A DNA stretch of 64,000 nucleotides from Thereva unica (taxonomy: Eukaryota > Arthropoda > Insecta > Diptera > Therevidae), in the NCBI GenBank assembly GCA_949987705.1, contig OX465281.1:200123112-200187111 (forward strand), given 5' to 3'. Positions 21,871-33,344 of this stretch are shown here, piece after piece. Position 1 is the first letter of the stretch. Each line of letters opens with the position of its first letter. The translations under genes were made by a program, and so were the position numbers. A model generated the notes under the pieces. That model saw only the letters and a list, made by a program, of their open reading frames with translations. It searched no databases and was not told the origin of the DNA.

Positions 21871-22513
21871 GTCTAAAAGATTAATATGGCCAACCAACAA
21901 AAATTGTCTGTAATCGTCCCCTTTTGAAATTCCTTTGAAATTGCATGGGTTTTCACAAGAGCCTACTTTCCCAACAAAGTATACGTTATGCTTTAGGTTG
22001 TTGTTGTTGCTTTTAATATTAATTTTTCCATCCGCCATTTCTGTTCTTTTCTTTTCTTAGTAAAAGGGAGATAAAGAACAACAACAACCACACAGGTGTC
22101 AACAAGTTGATTCAAGAATTCCGTGAAAGAATACGGAGGTTCAAAAAATCTGTCCGCCCCGTCGCGCTAGCCTACACTCTTCTCCGCAAACGACGTTTAC
22201 AGCAGATTTTTGTTGGTTGGATTTTGACCCATGTGAAACTTCCTATCTATGTAATCTTTTTTTATGTTATACGCCTTATTATGGTGCAATCTTAAATGCG
22301 CAAACTTTGAAAAGTATTTTTGCCATTCAGCGAGTGTTTGTGTCTTTTTCTATTGTCCTTCACAGCGGTCAAAACTGAATAGTTTATGGGGCGCAATATG
22401 ACACAGTGCTCCGGGCGCCAAAAAACAAAGCGCCGGCCCTTCGTAAAGCTGCTCCGTTTCAGGGCCGTAAAAATTCGATTTTTTCGACCCGAGAAACTAG
22501 AGGACCCCCTTAA

Positions 22514-23160
22514 AAGATTTTTATTTTTGTTTTTCTTAACAATCAATGCGCAATATACAAATTTAATTAGTTTAATTTTGTCGATTTTTAAAACAGTTTT
22601 TGAGTTGTTTTGACTAGTTGCTTTTTATTTTTATGGTTACATGACATTTTTTTTGTATTTGTAAATTAATTATTGTAATCATAAAATTATAAAAGGGAAT
22701 TAAATAAAAAAAAAATAAAAAAATAAAATATAATTCCAAAATGAAAAATAAAAAAAAAATTACAACGCATTTGTTGATTTCATTTTTAATAATTATGTAT
22801 ATTTAAATAAAAAAAACAACAAAAATATAGAAGGAATATGGATGGATAACAATATTGTTTTAACAAAGAAAAATTTAATATATTAAGCACAATACACATA
22901 TTTAAGACAAACAAGTTGAAATCTTTATATTTATTAGGAAGGCAATCTCCCAATTATATTATTGTTTTGATTTTATTTCTTTAAATTGCATTTTGAATTC
23001 CTATTATTAAAATGAAATATATTTCTTAAACGTGTTAAATAAATGTTCATATATAGTAACTAACTTAAATGTAAATGGAAAATTATAAATGAAATCAATA
23101 AAACATGTCAATAAAATATTTTCGTTACTAATTTTAATATTCAATTTCGTATTAGTTCAG
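22514..23160 (+). other. AT-rich flank, continuation of the staufen 3' region
   Basis: AT-rich, with multiple AATAAA. No gene seen. It is continuous in texture with 17137-19364 once the transposon is removed. Confidence 0.4.
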
Positions 23161-23252
23161 GCAACGAAGGATCACTAAAACGTGGTTATATGACACATTC
23201 CTAAATGAGGAGATATTAGACTCCAGCTGGACAGTCTATAGATGCGATAGAG

Positions 23253-24952
23253 CAGTGATTCTCTACCAATGTGCCGCGAAATTCTTGAAGTGTGCCGCCA
23301 AATTTTAGAAATGCAAACAATAAAAATTATTTTGTATGTTTGTATTGTAGTGCAGCTTCAGGGAACAAAAGTCCACAACCGCTCACATATTCGCATTAAG
23401 ACAGGCAATTTAAAATACGAAAGCATTTAACAAAGAGACCCACCTTTTTTTCATTGGATTTTCATTCACCATAAAACAGTAAATGATCTTGCGCTACGCT
23501 CAAAAATCTACGAACCAATGGTGGAACTGAACTTTCCAGACCAATTAATTCAAATCACTAAAACCTCATTAAGTCGAATGATAAAAAAGTGAGAATACAG
23601 AGCAATGTATCGGTGCGAACAGAGGCCTCAGGTAAGGAGACTATCCTACATATTATTAGCAAAAATTGTCCGGGAGGAACGTATTGAAACCAGAGGGCCA
23701 ATTCTAAACAAGACTGCTAAGCTAATGGCATATGCAGATGATATAGTCATCATAGGTAGGTCAATGACTGCAGCGAAGGAAGCATGTAGCGTTAGAAAAT
23801 ACAGCATCAAAATGTGAACTTGTTATTAATGAAAATAAAAGGAAACATTAGCGGATCCCTTATAGAAAGGGTAGAGGAAGAATTGAACAAAATATAACAA
23901 TCGACAGATATAACAACAATACGGCGGAAAAGAGAAGAATACTGCTAGCAAACAGGGGCGGCGGAACATAATCATTATGGATGGGGAGCAAGCGAATAGG
24001 TAACCGTTAAAATGTTATTCGGTCAATTGAATTACGAGCTGGTTTTAAATTCTTTGGTTATGGAGCTATTCCCGACAAGCATTTTCGGAGTGGGGGGGGG
24101 GGGCAGATGGGTCCTTATGAGCCTAGCCTACGGTCAGTTCAATCCACGTAAGTTGCTTCACCGTCAGTCAGTTTATGTTCAGTTCGTGCTTGAAATTGTT
24201 GTTGCTTTTTCGCCAAAAGTCAGAAATGCGAAAGCCCACTGGAGCCGCTGTGCGAAGTGAGGTTTGTTTATCCTCAGTTGAATATGTGGAAACTATATGC
24301 GAACTGAACTAAGGTTAGAAGTCCAGTTCCCCAATTTGCTCGTTCAGCCGGTGAAGGCGGGGTATATTTTTAAGGTTTTCAAAACCGAGAATACGTAAGG
24401 CAGATATCGACCCATTTAATTTAAAATAAGGTTTGCTACTAGGGCCATTATGAAAAACTGATAATGCATACCTCACTTCAGTCTCGTTGGTCTTTTTTTT
24501 TGAATGATATTCATGAGGAAGCTCTTTCGGCATGCTCTCATTTGCTACATGGGGTTCTCATGGGAAACCTACGGGAAAATCCCTCTTTCGGGATGACCTT
24601 GAGGCAATCCCCTTTTTAGATGCTAGTCTGGTCGGGTATTAAAAGCTTAGGCTATTCCGGTATAAGTTCTTAGTAGCTCTAAAATAATTTATTTAGTTTT
24701 CGTATGAAAAGCTATGCTAGTGTTCGGCCTTTCGCTCACGTTCCTTCGTTGCCAGCGGCCAAGAGAGCCCTTCAATGTTTTGGGTTTTCAGGTGTACATG
24801 AACAATTTAGGGTGTGGATTTCCCCCCTCAAAGCGAAAGTGCGTGTGAACTAGTAAGTAAAATACTTTTAAATTTATTGTATTGTTAGTGTGCCGCCAAA
24901 TTTTGAAATTGTTAAAAGTGTGCCGCAACAAAAAAAAGGTTGAGAATCACTG
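23253..24952. mobile_element. 1.7-kb hAT-like element
   Basis: Left end CAGTGATTCTCTACC with GTGCCGC repeats; the right end is the complement of CAGTGATTCTCAACC, also with GTGCCGC repeats. GATAGAG lies on both sides (23246-23252 and 24953-24959). Inside are a fragment of reverse transcriptase with KLMAYADDIVIIGRS (about 23,720) and a diverged copy of the 21,230 repeat. No hAT transposase was recognised. Confidence 0.72.
23600..23960 (+). pseudogene. reverse-transcriptase fragment inside the hAT element
   Basis: Contains AKLMAYADDIVIIGRS, the catalytic RT YADD motif, in a short open frame starting near 23605, followed by stops. The same RT type (IGYADDVNIVGRS) recurs at 34,832-35,640. Confidence 0.55.
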
Positions 24953-25138
24953 GATAGAGACTACAATTTCACCGGTCTTTCAACAGTGTTTCAAGGTGTG
25001 TCAAGGACTCTTTAAATTGTGAACTAATAACAACCAGTCACGCACAATTTTTCGGGCATGTTTTCGTTCGAATCAAATTGGTCAAGAATAACCTACTCAT
25101 CGGCACTTTCTATTTACCCCCCTCTCTGACGAATCTAA

Positions 25139-25776
25139 GGCCCCTGTTCTGAAAGTCAAGTCATATGGCAGTCTCATGTAGGATGCCGATGTCATCTAGT
25201 TTTTTAGTTGGTGTGCTGAGAGTCGGGTGGCATGAGAAGTCGTTTGAGTTGAAGAAATTGTCGTTTCAATAAAATTACGACTGTCAGCACAGGGGTCAGA
25301 GAGTGTATGTGTTAAGTTTTCGTGGTTCATGAGGAATAAACATTTTTAGTTTGAAGAATAAACATGTTTGAGTTTGTGCTTTAATTTTAATAAATTATAA
25401 ACGATTTGATATTAAAGATGTTAAATTCTGCTGAGTTGTGGTTTAGTAGTTCGGAAGATGAAGATAGCAAACGCGAAGAATTAAAAATTTTATGTTATTA
25501 TTTCTTCCAAAACATTTGTGTAATTTGTCAGCATATCTCTGCATTTAGCAACACTCCAAAATAACAAATATGTATGTATTTTCTTTCCTACGTTGTCACT
25601 AACGCAAATAGTCAGACCAAAAGTGACAACAAAACTACAATAAAAACGACTATCATCATATCAAATAAACTGTCGTTTATGTCAGCAGATTTTACACGCC
25701 AAGAGTCGACTAACAGCACACGGCTGTATTAGCCTCACTACTTATGACAGCAAATACGACTTTCAGCACAGGTGCC
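25139..25776. mobile_element. TIR element, about 640 bp
   Basis: Left end GGCCCCTGTTCTGAAAGTC and right end GACTTTCAGCACAGGTGCC are imperfect complements. Related GACTGTCAGCACAGGGGTC text occurs inside. Target duplication not clear. Non-coding. Confidence 0.55.
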
Positions 25777-26325
25777 AAGTATAAAAATTAACTTAAGTTA
25801 CACTTAAGTATGGATGGCGGTTTCACAGTTGCCACTTAAAATTTACTTAAGTGTCACTTAACTGGCAGTTTATCTAAACTTCAGTTTTTCTTAAATCAGA
25901 ATTCATAGAAAATTTAAACGTCGATTGATTGCCAATACATTTCAAGGAAAGCGTGATTGAAAGGAAATTTTACATGTAAAGTTCATCTATTGTAAGTTCA
26001 TAATTTACAATATTGAAGTGCTGCCGTAAGAAACAATTGTAATAGTAAGAAGAAGAAAATGCACTGTGAAACCGAATGGGACTTAAGTGAAAAAACTTTA
26101 AATTTAAAAAACAGCGTATACCTGGCAATGATGGAACACCAGGGTCATAAAACATTACCTGGAACTCTTTTTTTGAAATTTCACATGTCGTAAAACAAAG
26201 GACCAAAGATTTGGGTTTTGAGTGATTTTTTTGGAATGGTTGTTCAGTCTTCAATTGTAACTTGTAGACAAACCAAGGTGTTATTTGTAGAGTTTCGGTA
26301 TAAAAAAAAGTTATAGTTTTATAAA

Positions 26326-27472
26326 ATGCCCAAAAAAAGTGAAATTAGTTTGGAAACCCGTGTAAAAATTCAACTTTTACATGAGATAGGAAAAACACAA
26401 ACGGAGATAGCAAAGTTAGTGAAATGTTCGCGATGCGCAGTTCAAACTACCTTAAAAAGGTTTGAGGAGACTCAAACACACGTTAGTAAAGCGCGAACAG
26501 GCAGAAAACGGTTGACTTCGATCCGCCAAGACCGAAAATTAATTCGTGCTGCAATTACAGACCGCAAAAAAACGTCTGCAGAGCTCGCTGCAGCTTTATA
26601 TGAAGAGACAGGACAGATAATAAGTGCTCGAACGGCAAGAAGGAGGCTATTAGCAGCGGGTTTAAAAGGCTGTAAAGCCAGAAAGAAGCCGTGGCTTTCA
26701 GAGGCCAACAGAAGAAAACGGCTAGAATGGGCTCTACGACACCAACATTTCACGGAGGAAGATTGGGCTAATGTAGTCTGGTCTGCAGAATCAAACTTTG
26801 AGGTAGGTTTATTAAACACTTTTATCGAGAAATAAAATTATCACTTTTATTCTCACTTCAATAGTCTAAGTTTCATGAAAGATTTTAAAAAGTGCTTTTT
26901 TTTATATTGTATAGGTATTTGGAACGCCGGCTGTGACCTTAGTTAGACGACGTACCGGTGAAGAATATCACCAAGATTGTCAAGTGCCAACCGTTAAGCA
27001 TGGAGGAGGCGGTATCATGATCTGGGGCTGCATGGCTGCTGATAATGTCGGTGAAGTGTTCGTTTGTGAAGGTCGAATGAACACAGAAAAGTACATTAAT
27101 GTACTAGAAACTTCACTTCTACCTTCACTATCGCGTATTTTCGGCGACACGAATTTAGACGGGGTAATATTTCAACAGGACAATGCTCCTTATCATAAAT
27201 CAGGGACATCAATGCGCTGGTTTCGTGATAATAACATTGATTTGTTGGAATGGCCTGCACAGTCCCCAGATCTAAACCCTATTGAACACCTTTGGGCTAT
27301 TCTGAAGCGGAAGATACAGAAACGTAAAATAACATCAAAAGCGGCGTTAAAAAACGCATTGGTAGAAGAATGGGATGCTATTAGTATGGCCGAATGTACT
27401 AAACTCGTACGCAGCATGCCCCAAAGGATCGCTGCTGTCATAAAAGCGAAGGGCGGATCAACGAAATATTAA
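26326..27472 (+). pseudogene. Tc1/mariner-family transposase, two exons, first catalytic Asp lost
   Basis: Exons 26326-26802 and 26915-27472 flank a 112-bp GTAGGT...TGTATAG intron and join in frame (SNFE|VFGTP). The N-terminus has a helix-turn-helix (TQTEIAKLVKCSRCAVQTTL). The catalytic core has QQDNAPYH and SPDLNPIEHLW with 34 residues between D and E, the DD34E spacing of Tc1. The first acidic position in the WS-E-S motif reads Ala instead of Asp (VVWSAESNFE), so the protein should be catalytically dead. The right inverted repeat ends at 27590 (TACTTTTGGCCAAGGCTGTA). No matching left repeat was found, so the 5' end may be lost. The ORFs are otherwise open. Confidence 0.82.
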
Positions 27473-28722
27473 TGATATATTATATTTTTCCAAAATAAAG
27501 TATTTTAACAAACAAAAGTGTTTTTATTTTCATCAGTAATCGAAATATCCCGTAAATGATGGGGTGCCTATACTTTTGGCCAAGGCTGTATTTGGAAAAA
27601 TATAAATGAACTTCCACAAGAAGAACTCTTTTATAAAACGTGTCCATAAAAAAGGCTGTGAGAAGGATATAATATAATAATAGACCAATTACGAAGCTAT
27701 CGTCTATACCAAAACTCTTCAAATCTATTATTTATTCTGCTGTCGCCCCTATCTGCAAGAGACTTATCTCAACAATCTATGAATTTCTTGCAGCTCGTTC
27801 CACTACTACTAATTTACTACAGTTCACTCACAGTTCGAGGCTTTGTCCCTGGTTGCCAAACTGACTGTGTTTACACAGACTTCAGTAAGGCTTTCGACAA
27901 GCTATCTCACTCTATTATAGTTCTTAAAATAAAGAAATTAGGATTTCCGTATTCCCTTATGGTATGGCTCAGTCGTACTTAGCCGACAGAACCTACCAGG
28001 TTCTATTCCGGAGAGACAATTCTATAAGCATCGAAGCGTCCTCTGGTGTCCCGCAAGGCCGTCATCTTGGCCCTCTTCTTTTTATTTTATCAATTGACGA
28101 TATTGTTACCCTGCTAAGGTACTATAAAATCCTTATTTACGCTGATGACATCAAACTGTATCGCCACATAAGGAGTATAGGGGATTGCAAACTTCTGCAA
28201 GCAGACCTAAACACTTTCTATCCTTGGAGTTCCAACAACAACCTGGTCCTTAATATTGGTAAATGTGAGATCATGACTTTTTGTAGCAATCGTGGTGTAA
28301 TAATCTATGGCTATACTTTTTTCGACAACAAGGTCTCCCGCGCTAACTCTGTAATCGATCTAGGTGTTAGGTTACAAACTAAGTTGGATTTCTTCACCCA
28401 CATCAATTATATCTCCTCCAAGGGCAATTCAGTCCTGGGATTTATAAAAAGATGGTCAAAGGAATTCAACAACCCCCTCATAACTAAACAATTGTACGTC
28501 TCTTTGGTGAGGCCTTTTCTTGAATACGCCTCCCAGGTATGGTCTCCTTACTACTCCTCCCATGTTGGTAGATCGAATCGGTTCATAGGAAGTTCATTCG
28601 GTTTGCACTCAGCCACCTCCCGTGGGATGACCCACTTTTTCCGCCTTATGGGAGCAGACTTGAATTGCGCAACTTAAGCTTTCTCCATAAGCGTCACGAG
28701 GTCGCTGACATTGGCTGGTCAC

Positions 28723-30002
28723 TAGTGTTGGGTAGGACACGATAATAAAATGAGTTTGTAAGAGGAGCCTCTTTTTCCTTTTGAACCAGTACAATGTCTC
28801 ACTTCAAATGAGGCGAGGTGCCATTGTATTGTGCTAGCACGTCACGTAGTGAATGGCTCAAACGTTGCGATGAGGGAGATCTATTGCGTTTGCGAAAGAG
28901 AGGATACGATAAATGATAAATGCATGAATGGAAATATTAATTATCGTGCCTATGAATGTTGATTACAAAAATATTCTTTAAAATTTTTGTTAACTGTATA
29001 AAGAAAAGCATATTAACAGATTTAAAATGAAACTCCCTAAAATTGAAAATAACACGAAAATATTTTATTGTTACAGAAAAAATGTAAGAAATATCTCTCC
29101 AACTTCACTCCCTCGAAAAATGTAAGAATTGTCTCTTCAGTACAAAATTCACCTCCCTCGAAAAATGTAAGAATTGTTACCTCCCTCAAAAAATGTAAGA
29201 ATTATCTCTTCAGTACAAAATTTGCCTCCCTCGAAAAATGTAAGAATTGTCTCTTCAGGACAAAATTCACCTCCCTCTAAAAATGTAAGAATTGTTACCT
29301 CCCTCGAAAAATGTAAGAATTGTCTCTTCAGTACAAAATTCACCTCCCTCGAAAAATGTAAGAATTGTTACCTCCCTCAAAAAATGTAAGAATTATCTCT
29401 TCAGTACAAAATTTGCCTCCCTCGAAAAATGTAAGAATTGTCTCTTCAGGACAAAATTCACCTTCCTCGAAAAATGTAAGAATTGTTACCTCCCTCGAAA
29501 AATGTAAGAATTATCTCTTTAGCACAAAATTCACCTCCCTCGTAAAATGTAAGAATTGTCTCTTTAGTATAAAATTTCACTCCTTCAAAAATGTAAGAGA
29601 TTTCTCTCCAGTTCGTATTTACAATCTCACCACGGCTCGGCTTAAATTGGATATTTGACTGCGGCTAAAACAGTAAGAAAATATCTATGCAGTTCGTGTT
29701 TACAATCTCACCTCGCCGCAATTCGAATTGGATATATTATTGTCGCAAAAGAAATAAGAAAATGTTGTTTCAGTTCGTGTTTACAATCTCACCTCGGCGC
29801 AGTTCAGATTGGATATTTTGCTGCTGCAAAAGAAGTAAGAAATGTCTCTCCACTTCGTAATTTACAAACGCACGATACACGCTCATATCCCAGTAGTACA
29901 TTATTTTTGAACCGGGACATTTAAAAAAGTTGAGGCCTCAGTACAATTTACTATCGTGTACGGGACAAATGAACTGCCTCTTGTAAGTCCGGCTCAACTC
30001 TA
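28723..30002. mobile_element. hAT-like non-autonomous element with internal array, copy 2
   Basis: A perfect 8-bp duplication CTGGTCAC (28715-28722 and 30003-30010) interrupts an RT ORF. The ends TAGTGTTGGGTAGGAC and (complement) TAGAGTTGAGCCGGAC match copy 1 at 7188-8253, inverted. The internal array has about 14 units around AATGTAAGAATTGT against about 7 in copy 1, which explains most of the 214-bp length difference. Confidence 0.88.
29075..29605 (+). repeat. tandem array of AATGTAAGAATTGT units
   Basis: Roughly 14 copies in two alternating unit types. The long type is about 45 bp, with TCTCTTCAGTACAAAATTCA; the short type is about 27 bp, with TTACCTCCCTC. The repeated ORFs (SLEKCKNCLF) are periodic artefacts. 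The array is not CRISPR-like: there are no unique spacers. Confidence 0.8.
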
Positions 30003-30430
30003 CTGGTCACGTTCATTGGCTGTTGAATGATAAGGTGGACTCTGGTTTCTTAAGAAGCCCCAAGTAATTTAGAGTGAATAACTACAACCTAAGAGGTGAA
30101 CCTCTCTTGCACATTTATTCCTCTAATACCAAATTATGGCATGTTCGAACCGGTTAATCGCATGCTCATAAATACTAACAAAAATAAGTGTGTGCTTAAC
30201 CTACTAAGTGGTGAAGTTGTCCTTAAAAGGACTCTTCTCAATGTGGCGCGACTTCCTGCCCCACTCCCTGTTTTTGCATGCTTCTCCGTTTGGATGTTTT
30301 GTGCTTTTACTTATTGTTTAATTTTTTTTGTGTCTGCACTGCACTGAGCAGTGGTAAATGTTTCTCAGCCCAGCTGAGAAGTGCGCCTTCTGTGCTAGAA
30401 GGGTAACTCTATTATTACTCTATTAATAAG

Positions 30431-30886
30431 CATTGCACCATGATGTATAGTACAAATGATTCTTAGAACTGTCGCACAAACAAAATATATTTCAATTTGG
30501 CGTCAGGTATTCCACTTAAATAAGTAAAAAATTCAACAACTTTTTCTCATATGTATATAAATAAAATATTTATTACGTAAACACGGAATTACATGTATTT
30601 ATCACTATGTACAGTTAAATAATATTTAAAAAAGAACAAAAAATCACAAATTTTGGGAGACTATACTGATAAGTTTGCTTAAACCTAACGAAGGCGCTTA
30701 TTTTTATGGAATTTTTTTTTACAATTTTTTTTTAACAGTTGCGTACAATAATAAAAAATTAGTGATATTCTCAAATTGACCAGCGCGCGTCGTGCCGTGC
30801 TCAACGCGTTTTTATTATTAGATAAAGCTGAAGGATCATGACTTGACTCATGATAAATGTTAGGTTGTGTTAGTTGCAAAATCTCA
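30431..30886 (-). other. 3' flank of the TMEM63-like gene
   Basis: AT-rich. On the - strand it supplies the 3' UTR; AATAAATATTTTATTT lies around 30,562-30,580 and could hold the poly(A) signal. No other gene seen. Confidence 0.45.
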
Positions 30887-33139
30887 TTACGCCTGGATCA
30901 TAGTTCGCACAGTTTCAGTCGATGTAGTTCGATCATATGCTCCATAACTAACTGCACTACCTTTAAGTTCCGTTGGTATTAGGGCTTCAGCAATATATAC
31001 AGGAAATTCTCCAGGCAGCGGTTCTTCTACAATTATCTTTTTCGATGCGCAACGTTTTATATGCGACATAGACGCAAATAACATTAATGTTGTAAATAGT
31101 GTAAAGAATAGAACTGTAGCTCGTGCACCCAAACCTTGTCCTCTTATTGCAAATAACATACCCATGATTGCAAGAAGAAGAATAACGGAAAATTTTGTCA
31201 TAGTAACTGCTGTTGAATGTATTTTACCACCAGGTTGACTCATCATATTGCTGCCTTTATAAGCGAAGTATATATTATGACGATCTACGTAGTGCTTTAG
31301 GCATATGTAAATTAACGCAGCTGGCATTATAAGTGGACATATTAGGCTGTAAACGACACTCATTGTAAATACTAACACTGTCCAAGCATAATGCATGCCG
31401 AATGGAAATTCCACTAGTATTTCTTTACGTATATACGGTAGTTCAGCTTTCGATTGTGAAAACATATACATTACAATATAGAGAATTAAATCTGGAAAAC
31501 GCATCAATTCCAGTGACGTTCCAATAAAGGCAGTTGATAGCACATAATTTACAAAGAATGCACCTTTATCCGGAAGAAATATACATTCCCAGCGATATTT
31601 TTCACCTTGAATTGTCCATTCTATAAATGCATTTGCACTTGTTAATCCAAGAGAAGGAAGAATCAGAATCATAAATGATAAGTATCCAAAGGTTTTTGTC
31701 ATAATAGAATAGTTTTGAAGGGATTTTGTCCAATGGGGTAAAAACCATCTATCCGAAAGGCTTACCATAAATGGCAAAAGGCAAGCAAGTGACAATAGCA
31801 TCAATGTTGGTAAAAATTCCGATATTAATGGACTGATTTTTTGAACTGCTTCGCTCTTACTGAATGAATATGCATCCAGCAGATTGACAATAAGAACAGG
31901 AGTAGTTAAAAAGAACAGTGCTAAGAATAAGAAGAAATTGACACCTATCCATTTAATATACCATCGGCTTGTGCTAACGCATAAATTTTCCCAAAGCACA
32001 TCATCAGGCGATGGCGCAAAAGAAATATGCCATTCTCTGTATGTGCCTGGTCGAAAATTTTGAACAATATGTTGTGCATCAGCAGTACTTTTTAATGTAA
32101 CAAACGCGATTCCTAATGGATTATTTAGAGCTGCTGCCCGCAATCTAGCTACTTCACCAGCCAATCTTTCTTCCTCCTGACGATAATATCGAATAGCAAC
32201 AACTTTTTTGCAGGTGCATATCTTTGGTTTCGCCATAAGTGTTTTCTGGCGTGAACGTGCCTCAAATTGGCATGTTAGCCTTGCATCTTGAACTTTCTGA
32301 TATTCACGGAATTTCTCGCTTAATTCTTTAACGTCATAAGCAATTTCAACGCTCTCAATTACAACATTTGGAAATAGCTCGTGCAAGTAACTCTGAACAG
32401 TTTCTTTATCTCGATCCGGCGCTGATATATTTGTAATCATAATACTTCGTGTAGCTACTTTCTTAAATGCATTCCTTCCAGACGAACGTCTCATTACTAA
32501 AACAACAAGTGGAACATAACAAATAGCTACGATGACATGCACCCATAGCCAGGGTGAATCGGCACTCACATTCGATACAGTTGTATGACCAAAAGAATTT
32601 TCATCGCCACTTAAATCGCCTTGGAAATTTACTGGTAAAATTATACCAATCGACACACATGTCATTACAACCATTACGATCATTATGTGGCGCTGGAATG
32701 ACAAATAATGCACAGCATCAGGTCCACTACTCATAAAAATTTGATCCCTAGTTAAACGTAATGTGACATATATCCAAGAAAATATACCAGTTTCATGAAG
32801 CTGTGTCAATTCAGGGGTTGATGGTATACTATTATTTCCTATATCACTAAAGCTGCTTGGTTCATTTGCACCTTGTGCATAAAATATTTGCATCCATCGT
32901 TGTCTTCGTGTCTCGCTCTGACTTACTAAGGCTTGACGACCGTAATCCCATGATTTTTTTCTTATCATTGTAAATAAAAGCATAAATATAATCCATGCTA
33001 TTATGTTAAGAATAGCTGTTTCTGGTATTCCTTCATATAAATTTGAGAAAATTCTCTTTTTCTTTATATACACACAATTTTCTGTGTTGTTGCCGATATC
33101 TAAATCGTGTAGGATGATGTCGCTGAATGGAGTAGTCAT
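30887..33139 (-). CDS. TMEM63/CSC1-like (OSCA family) mechanosensitive cation channel
   Basis: One uninterrupted 750-residue frame from ATG (33139) to TAA. An N-terminal membrane segment lies at about 41-60 (AILNIIAWIIFMLLFTMI). The family-typical SSGPDAVHYLSFQRH precedes the next segment (151-170), and another follows at 197-216. A large cytosolic loop of about 220-390 contains an RRM-like fold region (KKVATRSIMITNIS, NPLGIAFVTLKSTADAQ). The C-terminal half then has multiple membrane helices. Length and layout match animal TMEM63 proteins, which are stretch- or osmolarity-gated cation channels of plasma or lysosomal membranes (family knowledge). On the - strand an acceptor-like TTTGCATCTAG sits just before the ATG, so a 5' UTR intron is possible. 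No introns are seen within the coding sequence. Confidence 0.92.
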   Translation of the reverse strand: MTTPFSDIILHDLDIGNNTENCVYIKKKRIFSNLYEGIPETAILNIIAWIIFMLLFTMIRKKSWDYGRQALVSQSETRRQRWMQIFYAQGANEPSSFSDIGNNSIPSTPELTQLHETGIFSWIYVTLRLTRDQIFMSSGPDAVHYLSFQRHIMIVMVVMTCVSIGIILPVNFQGDLSGDENSFGHTTVSNVSADSPWLWVHVIVAICYVPLVVLVMRRSSGRNAFKKVATRSIMITNISAPDRDKETVQSYLHELFPNVVIESVEIAYDVKELSEKFREYQKVQDARLTCQFEARSRQKTLMAKPKICTCKKVVAIRYYRQEEERLAGEVARLRAAALNNPLGIAFVTLKSTADAQHIVQNFRPGTYREWHISFAPSPDDVLWENLCVSTSRWYIKWIGVNFFLFLALFFLTTPVLIVNLLDAYSFSKSEAVQKISPLISEFLPTLMLLSLACLLPFMVSLSDRWFLPHWTKSLQNYSIMTKTFGYLSFMILILPSLGLTSANAFIEWTIQGEKYRWECIFLPDKGAFFVNYVLSTAFIGTSLELMRFPDLILYIVMYMFSQSKAELPYIRKEILVEFPFGMHYAWTVLVFTMSVVYSLICPLIMPAALIYICLKHYVDRHNIYFAYKGSNMMSQPGGKIHSTAVTMTKFSVILLLAIMGMLFAIRGQGLGARATVLFFTLFTTLMLFASMSHIKRCASKKIIVEEPLPGEFPVYIAEALIPTELKGSAVSYGAYDRTTSTETVRTMIQA

Positions 33140-33344
33140 CGTTTAGACTCAAACCTAGATGCAAACAGAAAATATTTGATTTTTTTATATTTATATTTAT
33201 TTTAATAACTAGATATGAAATTAGATTTTGTGGAGCATGTTTTAATGTTATTACAATGAAGGCATGAGGATGGTATGATTGCATGCGGATGATATGACTA
33301 CATTATCTACTGAAAAATAACTAATTAGTGAAGTAACTAATAAA

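Larger units (their letters stand above)
19369..22509 (-). mobile_element. 3.1-kb DNA transposon with TTAA target duplication and Mutator-like transposase remnant
   Basis: The terminal GGGGGTCCTC (19369) and its complement (ending 22509) are flanked by TTAA at 19365-19368 and 22510-22513. Sub-terminal ACGGC/TTTTTACGG blocks are also mirrored. On the - strand it carries transposase fragments (19492-20551). A 339-bp MITE (21361-21699) and a dispersed repeat are embedded in it. The element sits in the AT-rich staufen 3' flank. Confidence 0.78.
23160..25135 (+). pseudogene. Jockey-type endonuclease fragment, split by a hAT element
   Basis: Before the insertion the + strand reads TFLNEEILDSSWTVYRCDR, and after it YNFTG..., then VRIKLVKNNLLIGTFYLPPS (about 25,065-25,125). 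This pattern fits the N-terminal APE-type endonuclease of a non-LTR retrotransposon. The reverse-transcriptase part does not follow. Confidence 0.55.
27600..30430 (+). pseudogene. non-LTR retrotransposon RT, decayed, split by a hAT element
   Basis: + strand RT pieces: CVYTDFSKAFDKLSHSII (27,866), SSGVPQGRHLGPLLFIL (28,040), ILIYADDIKLYRH (28,130) and a C-terminal region with VSLVRPFLEYASQVWSPYYS (28,500). The frame changes near 27,970 and again near 28,570. The hAT element 28723-30002 interrupts it with an 8-bp duplication, and the RT text resumes just after 30003. The TDFSKAFD motif points to the Jockey/CR1 group. Confidence 0.72.

Noticed and set aside
26100..26325. A left inverted repeat for the Tc1 element
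   Set aside because: CAGCGTATACCTGGC near 26,113 is only weakly similar to the right end and could not be aligned convincingly.
29068..29658. Possible CRISPR-like array
   Set aside because: Units are contiguous and lack unique spacers, the genome is eukaryotic, and the array lies within a hAT element with 8-bp duplications.
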